DNA from: Flavobacteriaceae bacterium
Lineage (GTDB): Bacteria > Bacteroidota > Bacteroidia > Flavobacteriales > Flavobacteriaceae
Length of the DNA: 6,456 nt
NCBI GenBank assembly: GCA_002401385.1
Contig: NVSY01000029.1
Location: 26,512 to 32,967 of the forward strand
Direction of reading: 5' to 3'
Of this stretch, positions 1-6,003 are shown piece after piece. Within the stretch, counting starts at the first letter, position 1, and each line of letters begins with the position of its first letter. The position numbers and the translations under genes are program-made. The notes under the pieces were generated by a model. That model saw nothing but the letters and a program-made list of their open reading frames with translations. It was not told where the DNA came from and did not search any database.

Positions 1-1040
1 CCTAACATTCCAACTATTGGACCTACGAATCCTCCGCCAGATGCTGCTTCTACCAATAAGGTTCCAACAATGGGTCCTGTACATGAGAATGATACAATGG
101 CCAATGCCAATGCCATAAAAAAGATGCCGATATATCCTCCTCGGTCTGCTTGAGAATCTATTTTTGTTCCCCAAGAACTAGGTAAAGTAATTTCAAATGC
201 TCCTAAAAATGAAATCGCAAATACTACTAATAATACAAAGAATAATACATTAAACCATACATTGGTAGAGAGTGCGTTTAAAGCAGCGGGTCCAAATATA
301 GCACTTACGGCTAAACCTAATCCAACGTATATTACGATAATAGAAATTCCGTAAAAAATGGCATTTCTAATTCCTGCGGCTTTTGATTTACTCTGTTTGG
401 TGAAAAAACTCACTGTCATAGGAATCATAGGAAATACACAAGGCGTAAGCAATGCGGTTAACCCTCCTAAAAATGCCAATCCAAAAATGAGAAGTAAGTT
501 TCTTTTGTCAGTTGAATTTTTAACTGGGGTTGTGATTTCCGTTTTTTCTGCTTCCTTTTCTGTAGAGGTAACTGCTGTAGCAGGGCTGTCTTTCGCTGGA
601 ATGTCAAAATTAAAAGTGGCAGATATTGGTACGCAAGCATCTTTACATGCTTGTGCGCTAATTTCTATTTCAATGCTTTTGACATCGCCTTTTAAGAGCT
701 TTATTTTTTGTCTTAAAGTACCTTCATATTCGAAATATATTTCGTCTTTTTCCCATACTTCACTATATGCTGTATGAGTTTCGCTTTCTTCAGCTTTACC
801 TATAAATTCAAAAGTTTCTCCTTCAGCATCTGCTATAAACTCTAAAGGTAATGATGCTCCTTCTGGATTGTATTGTGAGTATAAATGCCAGTCTGCTTCT
901 ATGTTGGCATTAAAAACTAAATAATACTCGGTATCTGATATTTTTTCAATGGAGGATGTCCAAGTTACCGGTTCTTCCATTTGAGCGGATACCGTAAAGC
1001 TTAAAAAAAGTCCCAGTAAAAGGGCAGTCATTTTTTTCAT
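1..1040 (-). CDS. dsbD: DsbD-type thiol:disulfide interchange protein, N-terminal part (3' end beyond window)
   Basis: This is an inner-membrane protein that carries electrons from cytoplasmic thioredoxin to periplasmic thiol proteins. The visible 346 codons start with MKKMTALLLGLF, a signal peptide probably cut at A19/Q20. A periplasmic DsbD-alpha-like beta domain follows to about residue 160, with a cysteine pair at C132 and C136 (motif ACKDACVP). The membrane domain then begins, with segments near 182-212, 226-250, 260-285 and 303-330. The two expected membrane cysteines are present: C201 in LLTPCVFPM and C320 in SFSCTGP. DsbD family proteins are roughly 600-700 residues long, so the remaining helices and the C-terminal thioredoxin domain lie beyond the left edge. 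A second in-frame ATG at codon 4 is a possible alternative start. The frame is open throughout. The gene is divergent from the operon at 1322. The family call is secure; the periplasmic partner (cytochrome c maturation, DsbC-like or peroxide defence proteins) cannot be told. Confidence 0.93.
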   Translation of the reverse strand, partial: MKKMTALLLGLFLSFTVSAQMEEPVTWTSSIEKISDTEYYLVFNANIEADWHLYSQYNPEGASLPLEFIADAEGETFEFIGKAEESETHTAYSEVWEKDEIYFEYEGTLRQKIKLLKGDVKSIEIEISAQACKDACVPISATFNFDIPAKDSPATAVTSTEKEAEKTEITTPVKNSTDKRNLLLIFGLAFLGGLTALLTPCVFPMIPMTVSFFTKQSKSKAAGIRNAIFYGISIIVIYVGLGLAVSAIFGPAALNALSTNVWFNVLFFVLLVVFAISFLGAFEITLPSSWGTKIDSQADRGGYIGIFFMALALAIVSFSCTGPIVGTLLVEAASGGGFVGPIVGML

Positions 1041-1064
1041 TGTATGGATGTTTTATAACGGCTC

Positions 1065-1072
1065 CAAATTTA
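1065..1072 (-). promoter_or_regulatory. Candidate -7 box (TAAATTTG) for dsbD
   Basis: Read on the minus strand, this octamer fits the Bacteroidota -7 consensus TAnnTTTG. A TTG sits 14 nt further upstream (1087-1089), shorter than the usual -33 to -7 spacing. It would give a leader of under 20 nt before the dsbD start. The motif is degenerate and occurs by chance in AT-rich DNA, so this competes with the box at 1112-1119. Confidence 0.3.
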
Positions 1073-1111
1073 GGCATAATTCATCACAATTAAATGTTAA
1101 TACTATAAGAG

Positions 1112-1119
1112 CAAAGATA
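1112..1119 (-). promoter_or_regulatory. Candidate -7 box (TATCTTTG) for dsbD
   Basis: Read on the minus strand, this is an exact match to the Bacteroidota -7 consensus TAnnTTTG. It would place the transcription start near 1105 and leave a leader of about 65 nt before dsbD. No good TTTG -33 element is visible at the expected distance upstream, so support rests on the -7 octamer and its intergenic position. Confidence 0.35.
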
Positions 1120-1191
1120 GTGAATTTCGTTGGTAGAGACTTGTTGTTTTTCTTTTTATACGGTATAACGTGTATTTTAATGATAAAAACG

Positions 1192-1199
1192 TACCTTTG
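1192..1199 (+). promoter_or_regulatory. Candidate -7 box (TACCTTTG) for the chaperone-usher-like operon
   Basis: This is an exact match to the Bacteroidota -7 consensus TAnnTTTG and the best one on the plus strand between the two divergent genes. No clear TTTG or TTG -33 box lies at the usual distance; the T-rich stretch at 1171-1178 is the nearest candidate. Transcription would begin near 1205 and produce a leader of about 115 nt ahead of the gene at 1322. Because the operon genes lie only 1-46 nt apart, this is the likeliest promoter for all four. Confidence 0.4.
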
Positions 1200-1205
1200 A
1201 TTAAA

Positions 1206-1321
1206 ATATTTTCTTAGGTAAGGTTTGTTTGCTTCTGTGCAACAAAAGTTACAATTGGAAAATTACCTTGAAGAATCATTTTCTTTAGGTCCCCCTATTA
1301 GCCTTATAATATCTATTTTAA
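1206..1321 (+). other. Probable 5' leader of the operon, with a weak hairpin
   Basis: This stretch would be the untranslated leader if the box at 1192-1199 is used. It contains one imperfect hairpin: left arm 1267-1275, loop 1276-1280, right arm 1281-1289, nine pairs of which two are G-U. A C5 run follows at 1291-1295. No known riboswitch pattern and no Shine-Dalgarno sequence near the 1322 start are visible. The hairpin is AT-rich and could be incidental. Confidence 0.2.
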
Positions 1322-2101
1322 ATGAAAAATTTACTCGTTGCTTTTGTCTTATTGTTTGTTCATGTTTCTCAGGCAAATGTTGTGGTCTTGAACGGGCTGA
1401 CTCATGTTCATAAGTCCAATGTAGGAACAGAAATCACTGGGGTGATAAAGCTTAAAAACACAAAAGATACGGAACAGCGTGTCATTATTTATTTTAACGA
1501 CCTTTTTCAGCCTTGTAACGGTGAAACATTGCTAACTGGGGATACTACTCACAACAGATCTTTGGTGAAATGGTTGTCTACTAATGTAACTGATAAAGTA
1601 TTGAAAGGCAATGAAGAGTATGAGTTGTTGTATACTATTTCTGTCCCTAATGATGTGAATTTATCAGGTTCTTTTTGGGGGGTACTTATGGTAGAAGTGG
1701 AAAAGCCAATTCGTGAAGAAGAAACCGAATACGGTGTGAAATTAGAATCTAAAGTACGTTATGGAATCCAATTGATTGCAGATTTAGGAGAAAAGGAACC
1801 CGCAATACTTGATTTTTTTGACATCAAATTTCAAGATACAGAATTTGGAAAAAATGTGTTGGTAGTATTAGAAAATCAGGGTGGGTTTTATGCTCAGCCT
1901 ACTATTATTTTAGAAGTTTTTTCTTTGGATGGAACCACTGTGAAAAAAGTTGAGGTGAAGTTTAAAAAGATTTACCCTTCTTTTTGTAAAGAGTTTTTAT
2001 TGGATATTTCTGGAATTGAAAAAGGAGAATATAAAGCCGTTGTAGTGGCGGATTATGGAGAAGATATGTTTGCTATAGATCTTGACCTTACTATAGAATA
2101 A
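1322..2101 (+). CDS. Exported two-domain beta-sandwich protein, putative pilus-type periplasmic chaperone
   Basis: The 259-residue product has a signal peptide (MKNLLVAFVLLFVHVSQA, probable cut A18/N19), giving a mature protein of about 240 residues. That size suits two Ig-like domains, roughly residues 20-130 and 150-258, as in fimbrial chaperones. The first domain resembles chaperone or DUF916-type sandwiches: GVIKLKNTKDTEQRVIIYF is a typical conserved-N strand pair. It ends in VPNDVNLSGSFWGVLMVEV (119W), in the place where chaperones carry the strand before the domain hinge. The following KVRYGIQLIADLG (144-156) sits where chaperones have their second-domain entry strand. Cysteines 65 and 222 are far apart and may not pair. 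It is the first gene of the operon and lies 46 nt before the usher-like gene. The chaperone role is inferred from size, fold pattern and neighbours; no single catalytic-type motif proves it. A different secreted Ig-like protein is the main alternative. Confidence 0.6.
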   Translation: MKNLLVAFVLLFVHVSQANVVVLNGLTHVHKSNVGTEITGVIKLKNTKDTEQRVIIYFNDLFQPCNGETLLTGDTTHNRSLVKWLSTNVTDKVLKGNEEYELLYTISVPNDVNLSGSFWGVLMVEVEKPIREEETEYGVKLESKVRYGIQLIADLGEKEPAILDFFDIKFQDTEFGKNVLVVLENQGGFYAQPTIILEVFSLDGTTVKKVEVKFKKIYPSFCKEFLLDISGIEKGEYKAVVVADYGEDMFAIDLDLTIE

Positions 2102-2147
2102 GGCTAAATAAAGTAACATTCTTATAATTTTATCTTGATTTTTAGAT

Positions 2148-4865
2148 GTGAAATTGTTTGTGAAATTATATTGGAATGTAAAACACTGGTTGTTGCTTGT
2201 TGTTTTTATGAGCTTTTCTACGATGGCGCAGGAAGGTGAGTTTACAGTAAGCGTTTCCAAGCATAAAGAAGAATTGAGCCCCGGTGCACATTATACCCTG
2301 TTTTTTAGCATTACTAATAATTCAAAAAAAACACGTGAAATTTGGAGTGACTTATCGTTGCCTTCTTCTTTTAGGTTATTGCTAAAACCTAGAGTCTTAA
2401 CTGTAAAACCGGGTCAAATGGCACGTCAAATGTTAACATTTAAAGTTAGTAAACAGGCTGCTTCTGGAAATTCGAAGGCCGTTTTTTCTGTCCTTGAAAA
2501 AGGGATAGAAAAGGCGCGTTTATCGTTAGATTTTACGGTTATCCCTATCCATAAATTGAATGTTTCCCTTGTCAAGTCACCGGGGTATTTGAGGACAGAA
2601 ACCGAATTTTCATGTATTTATAGTATATCAAATTTAGGAAATCAAACCGAAGAGGTGCAATTTGAATCTAAAAACGCATTGGATGTATTTCCGAGGAGTG
2701 TTCTCATAAAATCAGATTCGACGGTTTTGGTAACTGTGAGACAACGTGTGCCGGAAACTATTGGTAGGACTACCATAGTTTTGAATAATTTGAGAGCTAG
2801 AGTTGTTTCTAAGGATACCGTTTTTTCTGATAGAATTGCTATTTCAGTGTATCCAAAAGGACTAAAAAAACCAGATCTTTTTCATCGTTTTCCGGTGGAG
2901 TTTTCTCGAATTTATGGAAATTTAAAAGGCTTAGACACCATCACTTTTTTTAAGTATAAAATTAGTGGAAATGGTTTTTTGGATGTCAATGAAAAGCATC
3001 ATTTGAGTTTTGAGTATTCGGGGCCAAACCAAATTGAAATTCCACGTTTTGGAGAGTATGAGTACTATTCGGTTTCTTATAAGAATAAATGGATGGAAGC
3101 ATCTGTAGGAGATGTAAATTTTTCTTTGTCCAGTATGACCGAAAATTCTAGATCGGGGAGAGGTGTGGTGTTGGTGTTTAAAAACAAAAAATCTGAATGG
3201 ACTTCCTTTTTTGTTCAACCACGATTTACAAACCAAATTTCGGATGCTTACGGATTTAAAAGCACCTATTTTTTGTCTCAAAAATTTAATCTTAAAGCGG
3301 GGTTTATGAGTCGGAGTTTGCACGAAAGTGACTTGACGTTTTCTTCTAAGTTATTTAGTTTAGAGAGTAATTACGGTTTTAAAGGCTTAAAAATGAATGC
3401 GGAATTGGCTTTTGAAAGTAATCCTTTTAGTCAGGGATGGGGAGGAGCGGCTTCGGTATTTTATCAACATAAGAAAATAGATATAGGTAGTAGTATTCAG
3501 TATTCTGACAAAGATTTTAAAGGGTATTTAAGAAATAGTAAACAGTTGTTATCTTACGCAAGATGGCGGGTTTCTCCTAAAGTCCAAGTTTCTGGCACAG
3601 TTTTTCAAACAGCAATCAATCCGGTTAAGGATACAATTAACTTTACTTCCTTCCCTAGAATGAATAAATACCAATTAGGGGTTTCTTATCGAATCAATCA
3701 AAACCATCGCTTAAAACTATCTGGGTATTTTAGGGAAAAGGAGGATCAACAGTCACCAAAGTCTTTTGAGTTTGAAGAGCGTTTATTGAGTGTTTCTTAT
3801 CAATTTAGACATAAAAATAAATTGGACATTAGTTGGCGCAATCAGTTTGGGAATTCTATCAATTATTTGGCGGATAGCGTTGGGTCTAGAAAAGTGCTAT
3901 TTTCTACTGCGAATTTTCGTTATAATTTTTCCAATCGCCTAATTTTGGGGCTGAATGGAACGTACCAATCAACCAATAAAAACGCGGTGGATAATGCACT
4001 GGTACAGTCCTTTTATTATGGAGGGAATTTGCAATATTTTATGTACGATGACTTAAATATTAGTCTTTTTTATAAAAATGATTACGATTTTGATGAATTT
4101 ACACAAGAGCAAAGTTTTGTAGAAGCAAGTTTAAATTATCAATATAAAAATAGACATAAAATTGCGCTGTCCGCTGCGGTGTCTAGTTTGTCTGCAGAGG
4201 TAGATCAAAAAGAGTTGTTTGTGAGTGCGGCGTATACTTTTGTGTTGAATGTTCCTTTGTCTAAAAATAAAAAGGTAGGTGCTATTAATGGAATTATTAA
4301 AGATAAAAAAGGGAAAGGATGTGAAGGTGTAATGGTGTTTATAGATGATAAAATTGCTGTTTCAGATAGTAAAGGTCGTTTTTATTTCTATAATTTATTA
4401 CCCAAAGAATATTTGATTTCAGTAAAACAGTCTAGTTTACCTAAAGGAAAAATTATACTTACTAACTTGCCTTTTACCGTCGATGTGCTGCCCAATAAAG
4501 AAAGTGATGTTTTATTTCGTTTAGGACCTTCGGCTAAGGTGTTTGGGAAAGTGGTTTTTAAACGGTCTAAAACTACCGAGTCTACCAAATTCGTAAAAAC
4601 TTTGCCAAAAATGATTGTGAAAATTATGAAAGAGGATCAGAAATTTTTGACTCAAATGGATAAAAATGGTTATTTTTATTTCAATGAGTTGGAACCTGGT
4701 ACATGGAGGGTAGAGCTTTTAGTAAAAGGGCTTACAAAAGACTTTTCTTTTGACACCATAAAAAAGACGATTGAGCTAAGGTCGGGAGAAAGAAAACAAC
4801 TAGTTTTTTACGTTACTAATAAAAAAAGAGCGGTGCGTAAAAGCAAAAAAACATTTAAATTATAA
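2148..4865 (+). CDS. Usher-like outer-membrane beta-barrel protein with N-terminal Ig-like and C-terminal carboxypeptidase-regulatory-like domains (putative)
   Basis: The 905-residue product probably starts at GTG 2148. An in-frame stop at 2136-2138 excludes anything much longer, and the ATG at 2146 is out of frame and meets TGA at once. The signal peptide is likely cut at A27/Q28. Residues about 30-130 and 133-232 look like two NEW3/Ig-like sandwiches (SPGAHYTLFFSITNNSKK; LKPRVLTVKPGQ). Residues about 245-703 alternate polar and aromatic residues like an outer-membrane barrel, closing with AAYTFVLNVPL. Early in the barrel, ASVGDVNFS (G321-D322) followed by SGRGVVLVF (337-339) recalls the 'GD ... 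rGv' pattern of pilus ushers. Two C-terminal sandwiches follow, about 710-785 (SDSKGRFYFYNLLPKEY) and 795-893 (DKNGYFYFNELEPGTW), both of carboxypeptidase-regulatory type, then a lysine-rich tail. Length matches ushers (about 800-900). No plug domain is recognisable and no TonB box is seen. The usher role is inferred; another transport or surface-barrel function remains possible. Confidence 0.6.
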   Translation: MKLFVKLYWNVKHWLLLVVFMSFSTMAQEGEFTVSVSKHKEELSPGAHYTLFFSITNNSKKTREIWSDLSLPSSFRLLLKPRVLTVKPGQMARQMLTFKVSKQAASGNSKAVFSVLEKGIEKARLSLDFTVIPIHKLNVSLVKSPGYLRTETEFSCIYSISNLGNQTEEVQFESKNALDVFPRSVLIKSDSTVLVTVRQRVPETIGRTTIVLNNLRARVVSKDTVFSDRIAISVYPKGLKKPDLFHRFPVEFSRIYGNLKGLDTITFFKYKISGNGFLDVNEKHHLSFEYSGPNQIEIPRFGEYEYYSVSYKNKWMEASVGDVNFSLSSMTENSRSGRGVVLVFKNKKSEWTSFFVQPRFTNQISDAYGFKSTYFLSQKFNLKAGFMSRSLHESDLTFSSKLFSLESNYGFKGLKMNAELAFESNPFSQGWGGAASVFYQHKKIDIGSSIQYSDKDFKGYLRNSKQLLSYARWRVSPKVQVSGTVFQTAINPVKDTINFTSFPRMNKYQLGVSYRINQNHRLKLSGYFREKEDQQSPKSFEFEERLLSVSYQFRHKNKLDISWRNQFGNSINYLADSVGSRKVLFSTANFRYNFSNRLILGLNGTYQSTNKNAVDNALVQSFYYGGNLQYFMYDDLNISLFYKNDYDFDEFTQEQSFVEASLNYQYKNRHKIALSAAVSSLSAEVDQKELFVSAAYTFVLNVPLSKNKKVGAINGIIKDKKGKGCEGVMVFIDDKIAVSDSKGRFYFYNLLPKEYLISVKQSSLPKGKIILTNLPFTVDVLPNKESDVLFRLGPSAKVFGKVVFKRSKTTESTKFVKTLPKMIVKIMKEDQKFLTQMDKNGYFYFNELEPGTWRVELLVKGLTKDFSFDTIKKTIELRSGERKQLVFYVTNKKRAVRKSKKTFKL

Positions 4866-4871
4866 TTGACC

Positions 4872-5411
4872 ATGAGAGTTATTATTATCATGCTATTTTG
4901 TAGCAGTTCCTTGTTGTTTGGACAGCGGAACCAAAATGATGTTACAGCAAGTTTTGAGCTACAAGAAATTGCCCTATTAGGTCTAGAGCCGAGAAATACA
5001 AACGTTGTGTTGGGGCTGGCTGCTCCCAGCAATTCTGGAGATAAAGCGGCTGTTGTGATGGCGAATAATAGTAAATGGCTCAATTTTACTTCTGCGGTTA
5101 GACAAGGAACCTCTGGACGGAACATCAGTGTAAAAATTGAGGACGGTAACATCCCTAAAGGGCTTGTTTTGAAATTAAAAACTACAGCTTATCAAGGGGG
5201 AGGAAAAGGAGATTTGGGTTCGAATGTACAAGAAATTACACTGGGTTACCATTCTCAGGTCATTGTGAAAAATATTGGAGGAGCATTTACAGGGAATGGG
5301 AGTGGGAATGGGTATAAACTGACCTATTTTTTAGAAATTCAAAATTATGACGCATTGGATGTGAAATCCTCCGAAACGATTACTGTAAGTTTAACATTAA
5401 GTGATTTTTAA
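4872..5411 (+). CDS. Small exported beta-rich protein, putative pilin-like subunit 1
   Basis: I start this gene at ATG 4872, 6 nt after the previous stop; a TTG two codons earlier is possible but less likely. The product is 179 residues with a signal peptide cut near G17/Q18, and the mature part has no cysteine. It is predicted to be almost all beta strand, with two glycine-rich loops (about 107-117 and 136-147). The end, YKLTYFLEIQNYDALDVKS (148-166) then ETITVSLTLSDF, resembles the closing strands of spore-coat-U, DUF4402 and CS1-type pilins, in which a short aliphatic strand follows a 'Y..dtitv' element. The N-terminal stretch after cleavage (DVTASFELQEIALLGLEP) alternates hydrophobic residues and could act as a donor strand. 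No T9SS C-terminal signal or lipobox is seen. Position directly after the usher-like gene suits a major subunit. The pilin role is inference; family membership needs a profile search. Confidence 0.55.
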   Translation: MRVIIIMLFCSSSLLFGQRNQNDVTASFELQEIALLGLEPRNTNVVLGLAAPSNSGDKAAVVMANNSKWLNFTSAVRQGTSGRNISVKIEDGNIPKGLVLKLKTTAYQGGGKGDLGSNVQEITLGYHSQVIVKNIGGAFTGNGSGNGYKLTYFLEIQNYDALDVKSSETITVSLTLSDF

Positions 5412-5412
5412 T

Positions 5413-5892
5413 ATGAAATATCTGTTAGTTATTTTGTTGTTGCTTTCGGGCTTTGTGAGAAGTCAAGAGATAAAAGCCACTTCTGGTTGGTATCAAATTA
5501 TGCGTGTGAGTGATATCGAAAATGCAGGAAACGACTATCCTTTGTATGTAGAAAGTAAGAAAAAAGAGACAAAGATTTCCGTAAAGGCATTTCCGAAGTC
5601 TAAGCAAATGGATTTGTATGGATTTTTTACTGTTTTTGTGCACCATGAGCCTGTTTTTTGGGATGAGTCTTTAGAGTTGTCTGTGAGAAGAACATCAAAA
5701 GGTAAAGGAAAAAAAGGATCTATTAATGGAGGAGAAACATGGCAGCAAGTACATCGATTTGCAGGTGATTTTTTTAGACTTGTAGGAAAGGGAAAAAATG
5801 TGGATGTGCAATATCGAATTAAAGGGCTGTCTGTGTTATTACCGGTAAATACATATAGTACTGAGGTGGTATATACCGTCTTAAATTTGTGA
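5413..5892 (+). CDS. Small exported beta-rich basic protein, putative pilin-like subunit 2
   Basis: The ATG at 5413 lies 1 nt after the preceding stop. A GTG at 5401 in the same frame would overlap the upstream gene and add four residues before the signal peptide, so it is rejected. The 159-residue product has a signal peptide MKYLLVILLLLSGFVRS, cut near S17/Q18, and no cysteine at all. It is rich in lysine and arginine, with a basic glycine/lysine loop at 92-103 (RRTSKGKGKKGS), and in aromatic residues (GFFTVFVHHEPVFWDE; AGDFFRLV). The C-terminus, VQYRIKGLSVLLPVNTYS then TEVVYTVLNL, parallels the end of the preceding protein. It has the look of a pilin end ('Y.I ... V.tYstevvYtV'). It is the last gene of the operon, so a minor, tip or anchor subunit is a reasonable guess. 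I do not recognise a named family. Confidence 0.5.
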   Translation: MKYLLVILLLLSGFVRSQEIKATSGWYQIMRVSDIENAGNDYPLYVESKKKETKISVKAFPKSKQMDLYGFFTVFVHHEPVFWDESLELSVRRTSKGKGKKGSINGGETWQQVHRFAGDFFRLVGKGKNVDVQYRIKGLSVLLPVNTYSTEVVYTVLNL

Positions 5893-6003
5893 AAATCAAT
5901 AAAATAAATTATATTTATGACAGAAAAATTACTAGAAGTAAGTAATTAAGTTTACTTGTGAGTATTTAGTTTGAGTTATTAACCCCAACCCCCCTCGAAA
6001 AAA
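5893..6003 (+). other. Intergenic stretch after the operon with two mutually exclusive weak stem-loops and a C-rich tract
   Basis: No gene is called here. A hairpin with perfect 7-nt arms 5927-5933 and 5941-5947 overlaps a second one with arms 5940-5945 and 5952-5957, so only one can form at a time. Each has a single G-C pair or about that, so both are weak and neither is a clear terminator, as no T-run follows. A 10-codon ATG reading frame (5917-5949) spans them. Further on, CCCCAACCCCCC (5983-5994) and an A7 run (5998-6004) directly precede the next ATG. No convincing promoter box is visible for the gene at 6004. Confidence 0.3.

Noticed and set aside
358..777. Plus-strand open frame of 139 codons
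   Set aside because: It lies wholly antisense to dsbD, whose frame is supported by conserved cysteines and membrane segments.
1225..1413. Plus-strand open frame of 62 codons crossing the start of the chaperone-like gene
   Set aside because: It has no signal peptide or recognisable domain and overlaps the well-supported frame starting at 1322.
1997..2260. Minus-strand open frame of 87 codons across the first gene junction
   Set aside because: It is antisense to two supported genes and has low-complexity, AT-driven composition.
2931..3323. Minus-strand open frame of 130 codons
   Set aside because: It is a shadow of the barrel region of the usher-like gene.
4808..5152. Minus-strand open frame of 114 codons
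   Set aside because: It is antisense to the end of the usher-like gene and the first pilin-like gene, with no domain resemblance.
5882..5889. TAAATTTG octamer as promoter for the gene at 6004
   Set aside because: It fits the -7 consensus but lies inside the end of the preceding coding region and has no -33 partner; such octamers are expected several times by chance in this window.
5917..5949. 10-codon frame as a coding gene
   Set aside because: It is too short to support as a gene without conservation; kept only as a possible leader frame in the findings.
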